Origin: Lates calcarifer
Lineage: Eukaryota > Chordata > Actinopteri > Centropomidae
Direction of reading: 5' to 3'
Assembly: GCF_001640805.2 (NCBI RefSeq)
Contig: NC_066842.1
Span: forward strand, 23,948,598-24,012,597
Length of the DNA stretch: 64,000 nt
Each line of letters starts with the position of its first letter. Position 1 is the stretch's first letter. Shown here piece by piece: positions 35,400-47,699 of this stretch. The position numbers and the translations under genes are program-made. The notes beneath the pieces are model-generated. The model ran no database searches and was not told where the DNA came from. It saw only the letters and a list, made by a program, of their open reading frames with translations.

Positions 35400-38243
35400 A
35401 TTTAGATCATCTAAGCTAGTGGACTCCAAAACTGCACTCCCTTAACACCTAGCATGCTGAGTGCTAAGGCCCTGGTGTCAAACATGACGTAAAGACCTGT
35501 CTATGTGTCTACAGTTTCCAGTCCTCTCTGTCCTGCTATTACATGTCCCCCTGACTCTCCCATGGACTTGTTTCTTTTCCTGTGTCGTTTAGCCAGTGAA
35601 CATCTAGAACTTGTGGGAGAATGGTATTTGTGAACGTCTGCTTAAAAAAAAAAACTATTGAATATATGTTGAATAATAGTGACAACATAATTAGATCATT
35701 TTTCAAGAAAACTACTGTCCTCATCCAGACATATGAAGCAAGCCACACAACATACTGTTAAGAAAACTGAGGTTTTACTCATCTGGAAGAGATCATCTTC
35801 CAAACAGACTCTGCAGTTTAATTAACACCTAGCCTACATACACAGAAGTCCTGCCCATACAGTGAAGCTGTGTGCTTCACACACTCTCCAGCTCTACACA
35901 AGACCAGCTAATTCCTGATTACCAAGCCAGATAACGAATTTGGAGATAACAGGAGTCACAGGGGGCAGTTCCCTCTGGCTAACGTAACGCAAACACAAAC
36001 TTTAGGTTTTGAATATTTCAGAAATCATGTGAAATACCCAAAATTTATTCTAACTTAGAAAATTATATGTTCATGCATGACCTTCGCTCACAGAAAGAAG
36101 CTACTTTAGAAAACAAACTTTCAAGGCCTTCAAATAAACATTGTTATTACACAGCAGCACCAAGTGTCGGATATGTCAGATACAAAACGTTGTAGGTTTT
36201 AAACAATTCCATATCCTTATCTCCATTTATTACTCAGAGACCCTGCAGAAGAAAGGCAATGTACTTTCATTGGGTTTGAACCACACGTTTAGTTTGTATA
36301 CCACAGTTCAAATATGCTGTTAAAAAAAATCATGTATGCTCCCCTACTTTATTTTTGTCTGCTGGTCTCTTACATGCTTGCTAACGCATTTTGACATGCT
36401 CATAACTATTGTCACTACATTGTGAATGTCTAAGTAAAATGTATGATTATATTCCAGCCTTGCTGGCCTCATCAGTCCCTGCCTTAATGCAGGCTGACAT
36501 GGCAGAACAGCAGCTCTGGCCCTGCAAGCTGTTTCTTCTTCATTATTTATGATCTGATTCTCTTACTCAGTTGTCAGTGTTGGTAGATTTTACAGAGGAA
36601 GTGGATTTAGACACATTCCGCCCTGGGGTAAACACTCTTCTGAATAAATAATATTACTGACAAGCTCAATAAATCATGTGCTAAGTGACTAGTTACTCAG
36701 AGATCAGTGCACTATGTAAGCTATGATAAAAGGTTAATGAAGAAGGGGCATCTAATAAGTAATGGCCACTGCACAATAGAAGTGTGTGGTATGACTCCTG
36801 CATAGATCCTTTGTGGTGATTTCTTTTTCTTTTTTTTTCTTTTTTTTTAGCCATGTCAACATCAGGGAGGGCAGTGACAGTTAGTCAGTCAGGCCATTTC
36901 TTTGGTACAAAATGAAATATTGCAACAAGTAGTGGATGAATTGCAATGAAAATTAGAGCAGACTTTCAGTGCCACAAGAGGACAAATGAGTGTGGTGATC
37001 TCCTGACTTTTCTGCCAAAACATATTTTTGCAATATGTGCTCTTAATGTGTGTCAACCTCCCAAATCAAACCAATTCTATTTTTCTACATGTTTGTATTA
37101 GATTTCTCTATTTATCTATCTAAAATTTGTAGTCAGTATACAGTACCTTGTGAAGTTACTCTAAAAAACTGTTGTGCAGATATGGCAACATTGTTCAGGT
37201 ACAGTATTTGCCCGCTGGGAAGCTCTAATCACATTTAGCTTTTATCATAATTACAGCAAGTTTATATCTGAGTTTTTATACTTAGTTTTGAACTTTGACA
37301 GAAATCAAGCTTTCTTAAGCAATTGCTTTACTTTGTCATTTATATTGTACACGGCATAGAACATTTGATTTTGACTAAATGGTTTCAGTTTAATATTGTC
37401 AGTTCATTGCTTGAATCAAACTATATTCTTAGTAAAGATAATTTCATTGCCGGTGTTTATTTACTTTACAGATACCAATGAGACCTCTTTCTGAGAGAGG
37501 CCATTTCAGGACAGAGCAGGGAGATGAGGTGTCAGTTTCACTCTTATCACAGTTGCTGATCACTGCCAACTAAAAGCTGCTGAGATATATGACACATGAT
37601 GTCAGTCTCCTGTTTTTCTGATATTTTCATAATAAATTCTGTTAAATGCCTTCATCTAGTTTCCTTTTAACTGCTGATGCGGTGTATTTAATATCCAACA
37701 ACAAAAATTAAGCTACATCTGTCACCAGCTGTGTGACCAACAGCTCACCCAGAGTGGTAACACACACACAGCTTAAAAGGGCAAATGGAAGAGCCACTGT
37801 ATCAGATTGAATTTTTACTGTCTCTTTTTACCTGTTTGCTTTAATGCCACATTTCTTGATGACGATTACCTGTCTTAAGTGTCAGTTCACAACTTCAGAC
37901 ATCCCGCACACACGTCTCACATCAGGTCTGTTGTGACATGAACAGAGAGTTCAGTAGGCAATGTAAATGATCATGAGCACTAAAAGACTGAGCCACCAGA
38001 ATATCTCCTGTGTAATTTAAAGTTTTAATCCAACTGATGATGAACTGCTCATATTGTTGTTAAAATAATGGCAATGACACAAGATGTGTAAATGTTTTTG
38101 TCATCTCTTTGGGACCTTGTCAGCATTAGTAGAAGCCTGGTCCTAATGAGGGAAAACTTCATTTCTGAGGTGAGGTTAGGGTTTGGGTTTGGGTGAGGTT
38201 GTCCATATGAATCATTACAATGACCTTACAAGGATAGCTGAAT

Positions 38244-38247
<4 letters not shown>
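35400..38247. other. Gene-free DNA right of the LINE block
   Basis: The 5' end of LINE copy 2 fades out near 35.4-35.5 kb. Beyond it no gene is supported. A repeat fragment lies at 36895-37025. A GC-richer non-coding patch near 36460-36580 could be a conserved element, which is inference only. Confidence 0.45.
36895..37025. mobile_element. Fragment of a common teleost repeat
   Basis: GATGAATTGCAATGAAAATT, GACAAATGAGTGTGGTGATC and TCCTGACTTTTCTGCC follow the order of a widespread fish repeat. It is probably the same family as 25613-25895 in the opposite orientation. Confidence 0.5.
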
Positions 38248-38285
<38 letters not shown>

Positions 38286-38322
38286 GTGTGTGTGTGTGTG
38301 TGTGCGTGCGTGTGTGTGTGTG
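38248..38322. repeat. (GT)n microsatellite with GC interruptions
   Basis: About 36 GT units broken by CGTGTG and GCGTGCG variants. A (CA)n lies 75 bases to the right at 38396-38420, so the pair could fold back on itself. Confidence 0.95.
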
Positions 38323-40250
38323 CAAGCAAGAGAGAGAAATTTGAAGGACAGACAAACCCCTGGTGCGACAGTGTCACCCCAGATCACAAATACTACACAC
38401 ACACACACACACACACACACATGTTCAGTCCTGTATGTCTGTCTGTGAGCTTTTGCCAGGGATTAACTCACATACACACACTATCTTTTTTTCCCAAGCT
38501 GGACAGCTGTTTGTGTATTCATGTCATCAGCCTGAAGCACTCAGTGTAACTCATTTCTTTAGCTTGCTGATTGGTTGTAAGCCTTTATTTGTTGTGTTCT
38601 TAGTTTTTGCAGTTTTTCATTATGATGTTTTCAGTTCATTCGTACATAACAGTGTTTCATCATTCTTATACTGCCATGTCTCTGTTATCTCCCACACACA
38701 CAAAAAAAGCATGCGTACACAAATACTGGTTGTCTGTACATATATGCATACACCTAGTCACAAAGATGGAAAACACTGACTGAGGGCTGGCTGAAGAAGA
38801 TGAAACTTAATCGAAACGAAATTAATCAATCAAATGACAAATTAATAATTGATTAATTAATCAACTCCCTATTTATACATCCAGCAGACACAGAGCAACA
38901 TTAGTTTTCTGTTAGTCGTATGGATGAGTGTTCCAAATTAGCATCTGCTGTTAACACTAGGATACTTGCATCAGATAGCTGTTTTTAATGTATATATTCA
39001 TGTATATAATAGTAATAATAATCCACTCTCCTCTGGGTCTCTAACAACTCCCAAATGTTCTGCCATATTCAGCAGACTGAGACTTAAAGACTGAACCAAA
39101 ACAGTAAATTTGCTGGCCCCGAAAATAAAATAAATTAATTAATTAATTACTATAAAAAACCTGGCAAAACCATCGAGCTGAGGGCAGAGTTTGCTGATAA
39201 TCCTCTGTGGGTTTGTCACTACGAGCAGGTGAGATTAGTCCATTATTCATGAAGATTTCAACTAACATCAACTAAATGTGTCTTTGGTAGATTATTCATG
39301 CTGGTTCCATGTCAGCACGTTAGAATAAATTATGCTGAGCAAAACCATGTAACTCTTAGGGAGGAAATTAAACCTTTATCTTGAACTAATCATTAACCTT
39401 TTGCTTTGAGGCCACATTTTATTGGTTAGAGAGGTTACTTGCTCTGCATTATCCTGCTCCAGGTGGTGTTCACATGTCATCACCACATATTGCCTGAAAC
39501 AGCATTAAGAAGAATTTGATGCAATCCAAAACTCTTCCATTACAAATAAGCAGCTGGCACTTCAGTCTACTTATAATAGTGAGAAACCTATAGGAAATAT
39601 GGCTTAAAAGGTCTTATCCTGTTTTGACTTTCAGGTTAGAACTTAAGTTAGTGGTGTGGGAGACTGTGCTCACAAAACTTCACTGAGCAATGGATGAATT
39701 TATTCACCAAGAATTATTTTAACCCTTTCACACTTTTTGAGCATGGTTTATTTGGTCTACTATATGGTCTAATTAAACAAATTATTATTTTTGATCATTG
39801 GATACTTGCAATGAATTTGGACATTATGAATGAGTTATTACATTGTTAGACTGAGAGACACCATATTTTTTTCAGGTTTCATTTGTATTCTCCTTAGAAT
39901 AAGGTGTTCTTTTTGAAAATCCTGTTACTATAATTCATCAATAAAATGCATCAATAAAATGTATCAACACACAAACAAACACATACTCACCATATTGTCC
40001 CTGCAGCATGTGTTTTCCAGGTCTGGTTATATAAACTGCAGTGTTGGTTTGGTAGAAAGATGTGAGCAGCTGCTGCTAACTGGCCTCATACCACCCCACA
40101 CTGTTTCTGCCAAACACAGCACCAGGGGGTCTGACACACACACACACACACACAACAAACAAAATACTCAAAAATACAAAATAGCAAGGTTGCATAACTC
40201 AACCATATCGCTCTCTCTTCCTATCTCTTTATCTTTGTTTGTGTCCATTA

Positions 40251-40360
<110 letters not shown>

Positions 40361-41164
40361 CCCCTGCAGCCTAAATGTCAAGATACATGAATTCCAGTCT
40401 TTTGACTAAAATGAATGGTCTCACACTGCCTATGTCAAAGCATAGCAATGGCACCAGGAGGTTAAACACACACACACATACATGCATGAATTGTAACAGT
40501 TACACCTTTTTATACTGCATGTTTGTACAATAGTTTGTTTTGTTTGAGATACTTTTTCACAGGGAGCTGTGGCTACGTTCAGTGTGGATACACATCAATT
40601 AGAAAAGACTGCAGTGGTGACCAGTTTTCACAGGGGCAAAAAACTGTGCATGCAAACTGAGTCTGTGTGTTAAGCCATATTTTGGTTAAGATAATTTAGT
40701 TCTTGGAACATACTGAACTTTTTCTAGCAGAGAGGCGGATATGTTGAAGAGGTGGTTTAATACATTTCTTTAAATCATATTTTGTTCCTTTGTAAAACCT
40801 GATTGTGATTAGAATCTATTGTAACTGATATTAATCTAAGCAGAGGAGCACCTCTCCTCTCTGTGAGGGATGAAACTATAAACTTTTTACACCAGCTTGT
40901 CAAGCCTACAGGGTGTTTGAGATGGGTGGAGGGTGGAGTATAACTTTTAACACCTTTAGTTCTCATCTCCACTTTCTACCCCATGCATTTTAAAGCTCAC
41001 TGTGCAAAAAACAGCGTGCAAATTAATCATTAGGGACATATGCTTATTTGATCATATTCCAAGAGTGAAAAGAGATTTATATCAGTCTCACGTTTGTATG
41101 TTGATCAGTGAGTCAAGTCATCTCATTTGTTTAAACCATGTATAAACATAACTGTAAGAACAAC

Positions 41165-41305
41165 AATGTGTGGTTTTAGGAGGTTAGAACAATTTCTGTC
41201 TTCATGCTAAGCTAAGCTAATCACATCCTGACTCCTGCTCCATGTTAAAACACAGAGTTAGAGCAGTACCAATCTTTTCATCATCTTCTTTTGAAATATA
41301 AATGA
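41165..41305. mobile_element. Fragment of the TGCTAAGCTAAGCTAA repeat family
   Basis: TTCATGCTAAGCTAAGCTAA, then CAGTACCAATCTTTTCATCA, matches the order of the repeat seen at 26175-26345 and in the fold-back at 52321-52980, but is more decayed. Confidence 0.45.
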
Positions 41306-42157
41306 ATGTCCACAAAATGATTATGTTGACATTACAGGTCTCCCAAGGGTCAAAATGTGAAAACCTGTTGCTTATAGAAGTCGATAAGAAAAGAGTGGTG
41401 AGGAGAGCAGACAGAAAGAGAAAGCAGAGAGGATAAGACACTGTTAATATCAAATGAACATGACAGTGTAACTGAACTGCAATCTGCCACTGAAGACACA
41501 GGAGAAAGTTGGTGAAGGCTGCCAGCGTGGATCACTCAAATATTCATAGATTTACATCAGTTCAAATAGATGGACTCATGAGGCAGCACAGAGAATGCAG
41601 CTACTAATGAATTCAACAACCACTTAACAAGAGCCTAGACTGATTTAAAAAACAGTCAGTGTAGGGATGAAACGGATGGGATCAGATGACAGCAGGCATA
41701 TTGAATGACATGTTTGCATGAGACAGAGATCAACAGGCTGGCAATCCACAGAGCTGTGAGACTCTCCCTCAGGGAGAATGTCTGTCCTGTACATGCCAAT
41801 GTAAAACAGAATGTAGACCCTCAGGTGTTTGCTGTAATGTTGCTGCAGCCATGCAAAACATATCATAAGCTAATGTTTTGATTGTATCAAAATATGTAGT
41901 GAATAGAAAAACATTTGTTTATTCACTAGGATCACCAATACAGAAAGTGTGAAATCTTACTCCACTTATGGGGTATGCTCTACCAGTGGAGTATATGGGG
42001 GAAAAAAGCATTTTCAATAAATGGAGGATACTTCCATTTTTGGAATATGCTGGTAATGTATACTGAAGTGAACAGTGATGCAACCTCTTATGCAGCTTCG
42101 GAAAAAAAGTCAATAATCTACAAAGTGAATGACTGCAAGTCTTTGACCTAAACTGAT

Positions 42158-42185
<28 letters not shown>
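42158..42185. repeat. (TA)n microsatellite
   Basis: About 14 TA units. Confidence 0.9.
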
Positions 42186-42188
<3 letters not shown>

Positions 42189-45100
42189 TACCTCTACACT
42201 ACCTCTTCAGCTTTAACATCAGTCTTCTTTAATTATTTTGGCTGTTTGAAAACTGCATTTCTTCAGCAGTGAGTACAAGTAAATGTAGACTTTTCTAGTT
42301 CTTACTGCATCTTTCAGGAGCATACGTATCCTCTTGTTTGTACTTTTCTACTTACACACACTCTTCAGGAATTCCCACACTGATGCTCATAATGCTCAGG
42401 GTCTGTTGTGTAAACAGTTGCTGTACTTGAGCGCTTTTCTCTGTACTATAGATATATATGTACTAAGTCTTATTCTGTAGACACAGGCTTTGATAATGCC
42501 ATACATGCCACACATAGAACAGCAGGGTGAGGCATAATCATCAGAGAGGTGCATTGCTTATCAAGGAAAACCGGCACACAATTACAACTCTTGTCTGTAG
42601 AAATGCCTGGAATTCTCATGGTCAGACTCAGGAGACAATGACTACAGTAGGTTTGACTTGTCAGTGATTTTGACAGTTAGGAAAATGAGTACAATAAAAG
42701 AGTGCACATACAGCTTTTTAAAATAACCAGCATCTATAATTTCGTAACTGTAAAAAAGAGCTCCCCAGAAAACTGTCCACAGCGGGTAATCCTGGGTGAC
42801 TGGGACCAAAAAGGGATGCTACTGTTGAATATTTTAAGTGTCATTTATCTGTGCTGTGGGCACCACAAATTGCATTTCATTCACCTCCAGAAAAGATCGA
42901 TGGGTTCAGAAAATGAGGCACAGGCACAGATATCTCAAAACCTGGACAAATAAAACTCAAATAAAATAATAACAAATAAAATAAATGTGCTTAGTTAGAC
43001 AAAAGCAGCAAGAAAACATGTTTTTGTAACTTGGGTGAACCAAGCCTGAAGAACATGTGAGGTATGTGTTACTAAATGGTAACCTTAGCTGTGTATCGTT
43101 GCTCTGTACATTCTGGTCTCTGTTTCATCCTGTCATAATTAATGCAGGAGTTCATGCAAGAGTGATCAGGAAGCAGCAATTAAACACAACTATGCATGAC
43201 AGGTATTGCATGACTGGAAATAAATACATATACAAATGCACTCATTCACTCATTCACACACACACCTTCGAGTGTCAACCTCTGTGGCCCATAGGCATGT
43301 AGACTTTCTGTCCATCCAGAAACTATACATGACGTCCAAACGCGTGACGTCCAAAAGTCATGTCAGTCACGCTGAATAAAGCCACACTACAAGTCAGGTA
43401 GGTTTTGCTGTTTATTTCAACACTAACAGTCGTGTAATAATGTGCTGTCTGGTGCACAATGCAGCCACAGTGCATCTGGTTTCTCTTGCTGTGCCCTCAA
43501 GAGTTGCTGATCTAGAGCCATTTATCTAGGAAAAGCTTGCTGAATGTCACACACTGAAAAGGCCAAACTGTCCCTGATCAAGCAACAAAAATTAGCTACA
43601 CATAAGTCATTTTGGTATTTGGATACAGCTCGCAGCTAAAGCCACAGAAACAGTCTCTGTTAGGTTTTCACTTTTCACCATTTTACAGTTAGACAAAGTC
43701 AAACATGTAAGATGTAACAGCACAACAGCCTGACAAAAATACAGTGTGATTGATTTAGTTGAAAGATTATCTCAAAATAATGTACTCTGCTAGCTTCTGT
43801 TGTATTTTCTGGTGCTTACTGTCTGCGCAGTTCATGAAAGAGAGTACTAGGAAGAACAGATATACTACTTTACAGCAACTATTTCCAGGATGTAAAAAGT
43901 GAACTGAGGCTTAAAATAGTTCCCCTTAATGTCACAGTGTTCAGAAACACAGGGGCTGTGGGATCACTAAATGGGGCCATTTCTCCCAGAAGCATCTTAA
44001 AATCCAATGTTACAAGTGGTTGTACCCACAGATGAACTCAGAAGTACAGCCCTGTCAACACTATAAAGAACTAGATAACTGGATGTATTTCTAAATAAAT
44101 ATAACACCTTTTTTCAGCTGTTGAAATGAGAATAACTCCATTATTAAGTCAGTTGTACAGTAAATAGAAGCAGGGGAGCCCAAAAACACATGACTTACAA
44201 TGGAAATTTCACATTTTTAGACTCCATTGTTTTCCATACAAAGTTTGTATAAATTTGTTGATTACACAAGAAACATAATTTGAACTATAGCCTACTACAT
44301 TGGAGGAATCTTTTGTGCAGACTCATGTTTGTATTCCTTGCTATGTTGTCCTCTTCTGCTAGAGCAAATTATTTCTTAGCTTAAACCTTGATATAAACAT
44401 GAGGCTTGTCTTGTCTACCCAGATTACCTCTGGCTGAGTAAGATGCTCTTCGGGGAAACAAGCTGCCATCAGGACAGCCAAACTAACACAACAACAATGG
44501 TCAAAACCCAGATTTAAAAGGACACACCACCAATTTTGTGCATGAAATGCAATTAAGTCATTGTGATGGGTCCTACTCAGTCAGTGAAAACTGTTGTATA
44601 ATGTCTCCTGGTGCTCGAGAGGGAGTTTAAGGGTTATCTACTGTTTACCTAAAGCTTTGCCTTGAGACTTTTTTAACAGAAAGCCTGGGTTACACACTGG
44701 AACTCATTTAGGAGGAGGGGGAGTCAGACAAGGCCATCTATACTACTCTCAAGTCATGTAAGTAAGTAGCTCCAGCCAGCAACTTGTGTAGTTGTTATAC
44801 TTGGCTTTTTGTATGTATTACACAAAACAGGTACAATGTTTTAATTAGTGAGCCATAGAGGTATTTTTGGATCGAGCCAGGCCAGCTGTTTCCCCATTTC
44901 CAGTCTTTCTACACTCACCTTTCTATGCTCCTCTTAAACAACCATGAAACAACCACTACCAGGCTGTGATGACAGAACAGGAACCAAATGTTTCATGTTC
45001 CACCTATGAAAGGTGACCAAAGCAGAAGACGGTGTAGTAGATGATACTGCATACAGCTCTAAAACATGTCGAAATAAATATTATGTCATGTGTTTAAGAG

Positions 45101-45732
45101 ACAGACATTACATTTATACTGGGCACAATAACAGCCCATCCCCCTCCCAGGGACTAGAAGGAGCTGATCCCACTTTCATGTTGGACTGAGAGAGCTTTGA
45201 TAGCAGGTTTGTAGTTGACTAATCGATGTGTATAGAGATGGATAGCAGACTGTGCTTTACTGTGCATTAAGGTCCACTTGGTGTTGACCTTTTGAAGGAA
45301 ATCCTACTTATAGGCTTCCTTGACACTTTGCCTTACCTCTCAGTTGCTTCAGCATGTTATCATTAACTCTTTGTAAACCAGTGATCAAGTATACCTTGAA
45401 GTTACTTTGAGGACTAAAGATTATAAGTGGCTTGTTATAATACTATTCTAGGCTATCCTCATAGTAAGTGGTACTTTGTTGACTCCTTACAGAGGTCAAA
45501 GGTCAGCTATGGAGCAGCAAGCTCTATCAAACTTCAAAGCATGCTGTCCCTGCTAGCTTATTGTGCAATGACTACATATACAAATTATTGCTGTAGAATT
45601 ACAGTGCCCATACTGAGGTGCATTTTGAGTAGGGAAGACCATCTCCCACTTTTGCCAACACTGATTTCACTGCCCCTGAGTTTGTGGCTTTGAATTGCAG
45701 AAAAGTCCAACGTGCTTCCAAACAAAGCAAGT

Positions 45733-47176
45733 CTATACCAGTGACTCGCACACAGGCGGGTTGTCAGAGTCCTGGCTGTGCATGGAGCTCAGGCCCGTGT
45801 CTGAGTCCTCGTCATTTGTGTTGCAGGACTTTGACAGACCTCTTGCCTGCTCCACCCAGCCGCTGCTTTTCTCTGATGATGCAGGCTCCATCTCAGCGCT
45901 CATCCGCACCCAGCTCTCCCTTACCATCATCAGTCACTTTGTTGTTCACCTGCTCTATCTCCATGGTCTCAACTTTGGCCAACAGGTCCAGCAGTTCACT
46001 CTCCTTGGTCTCCCAGAGCGCCAGACTCAGGTCCAAGTCTCCCCTGATGGCATCCAGATCTGTCTTCAGCCGCAGGCCAATGTACAGACTGGTGTCCAGC
46101 TGGGTTTTGATCCTCTCCTCCTCCAGTGAAAGCTCGTTATCAGACAGGCTGTCAACATCTGGTTCTACAGCTGGAGCGGCAGATGCTGCAAGGCACATCT
46201 CCTCCGCGACACTGTCTGTGTCCTTAGCAGCTCCCGTTCCTTTCTCCTCGCGCCGCCGTTTCATCCACCGCCGGTTGAGCTCCTCCTGGATCTCCCCTGT
46301 GATACTCTCAACGAGCGCCTCGCGCTCCGTCAGCTCCTCTTGCAGTCGAACCACCTCCTCGCACCGGCGCGTGTACTCTTCAAACTGCGCGAGCGCCTCC
46401 GCAGTACAACGCGCGTCTTGCCGCTCCGCTTTGCGCTTACAGTCCGACGAAGCAGGACCCTCCGATGAGGTGTCCACCATGTATGTGTCCTGCACATAGT
46501 TTACTCCGTGTCTCTTGATGCGGTCGAAGTGCACTTTGGCCTCGTAGCGCTCGATCTCTCGGTCCAGTTCCTTGATCCTCTGGATCTGCTGGCGGATAGT
46601 GTGGTCCTGGGAGATCACCAGGTGAACCAGTGTCTCCATCTTCTCTACGGAGCCCTTATCTTTACAAACAGTCTGCTCTTTCTTTTTGTTCATCTTATCC
46701 AACTTCCTGAATGCCTTCCTGACTATGCGCCTCTGTTTCTCTTGGGACAGGTTGGCGGCAGCGGCCGCGGCAGTCCAGCAAGTCTTAGCGGTGCCCTTGA
46801 GCACGCCGCCCGGACCGCCGCTCTCCCGGCTCTGGACCACCCGGGCCTCGGCGCTACGGGGCCCGTTGTTGGGCAGCGATGCCTCGTTCTTCACCAGGAC
46901 GAAGCGGACATTCTCCTGCTCGTCTCCCCAGGCGCTCCACAGCCGGAGAATTTTAGTCTTGTTAGGTAAAATCCTCTCGAAGCCCCTCCATTTCTCCACC
47001 ACGCAGTAGGACTGAGGAGAGCCGGACAGCATCGCGGCCGAGGTGCCCTGCCGCAGGTTCTGGTCCTCCAGCAGAACTTTGACCACGTCGGCGCAGGTGG
47101 TTCGCTTTGTCAGCCCCGAGACCAACTTCTCCTCCCGGCATACCCACACCGACAGCTTCCCCTCCTCTGGTTCCAT
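45733..47176 (-). CDS. rassf10: RASSF10 (N-terminal Ras-association domain protein), single exon with a C-terminal frameshift
   Basis: The start ATG at 47176 gives [20 protein letters not shown], matching the RASSF10 N-terminus. A Ras-association/ubiquitin-like domain occupies about residues 6-115 and includes [20 protein letters not shown] and [15 protein letters not shown]. Next come [16 protein letters not shown] and then a long helical region starting [18 protein letters not shown], with [20 protein letters not shown]. The family C-terminus ([30 protein letters not shown], ending CESLV) is present but in another frame. Frame 1 stops at 45893 after 427 codons. The C-terminal frame is open from 45933 to the stop at 45733. 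The ATG-to-TAG span is 1444 nt, one more than a multiple of three, so one extra base or two missing bases lie between about 45893 and 45936. The upstream CDS is GC- and CpG-rich. RASSF10 rather than RASSF9 is chosen from the domain text and the C-terminal tail. N-terminal RASSF proteins act as scaffolds in growth control. tead1 lies upstream on the same strand. Confidence 0.93.
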
Positions 47177-47220
47177 CTCCGGCTCAACTCCGACAGAAAA
47201 AAGTGACTTTAGTCAACCTC

Positions 47221-47227
47221 TGACTCA
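47221..47227. promoter_or_regulatory. AP-1-like site in the rassf10 5' region
   Basis: TGACTCA, a perfect AP-1 consensus, lies 45 bases upstream of the rassf10 ATG. It may lie in the 5' UTR if transcription starts near 47270-47300. The match is seen; function is untested. Confidence 0.3.
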
Positions 47228-47292
47228 GTCTGCCTGTGGCAACTTAAAAATAAAAAAGTACTTTTTAGATTACGTTTGTAGTTCGCTTGTAA

Positions 47293-47330
47293 GTTTATAG
47301 TAATTCTCTGCGCTCCGTCGCTGCTTATAA
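47293..47330 (-). promoter_or_regulatory. Candidate rassf10 core promoter (two TATA-like boxes)
   Basis: On the minus strand TTATAAG (47330-47324) and TATAAAC (47299-47293) lie 117-154 bases upstream of the ATG. The first would place a start near 47295, the second near 47265. Either gives a short 5' UTR without an intron. The boxes compete, and neither can be chosen from sequence alone. Confidence 0.35.
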
Positions 47331-47621
47331 GTTTCCACTTCAAATACGCTCAGAAGTCCGACGACGTAACCTTGTTAGGCCCAGAAAGACCATCGTCTTG
47401 AGGAGAATTACATCCACTTATTTTCCTAGTGCTGTGTTTCCGGGCTGTCTGCCGGGACCTCATCCCTCCCTACCCGGCAGATTGATCTCAGCCCTGCGCA
47501 CTGCTCCGGAGAGGAGAGGGGAAAAGGTGCGTCCTTGTGTCAGGACAGACTGCTCTGCTGTGTGGGACAAAACAGGAGGGGGCTGAAACGGTTGGGACAC
47601 GCCTCCCTGCCTCTTTGTGTG

Positions 47622-47681
47622 ACTCTCTCTCTCTCTCTCTCTCTGTTTCACACACGCACGCACGCACGCACACGCACTCAC
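47622..47681. repeat. (CT)n plus CACG-rich tract upstream of rassf10
   Basis: About 11 CT units are followed by a (CACG)n/(CA)n stretch about 450 bases upstream of the rassf10 start codon. On the rassf10 strand this is a GA tract, a class of sequence often found near promoters. Confidence 0.85.
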
Positions 47682-47699
47682 TCACCTCTAGACAAGGAA

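Noticed and set aside
38226..38549. Open frames of alternating Cys-Val or His-Thr
   Set aside because: They are translations of GT/CA microsatellites (here and at 7.7, 40.2, 49.7 and 55.3 kb), not proteins.
45893..45933. A tiny intron (donor-like GGTAAG at the shift) as the explanation for the rassf10 frame change
   Set aside because: Any acceptor restoring the tail would make an intron well under the minimum size for vertebrates, and RASSF10 coding sequence is known to be intronless.
45684..47009. Long plus-strand open frames (up to 271 codons) over rassf10
   Set aside because: They are antisense shadows of the GC-rich rassf10 coding sequence. Their peptides are Ser/Arg/Leu low complexity with no domain, while the minus strand gives an unmistakable RASSF10.
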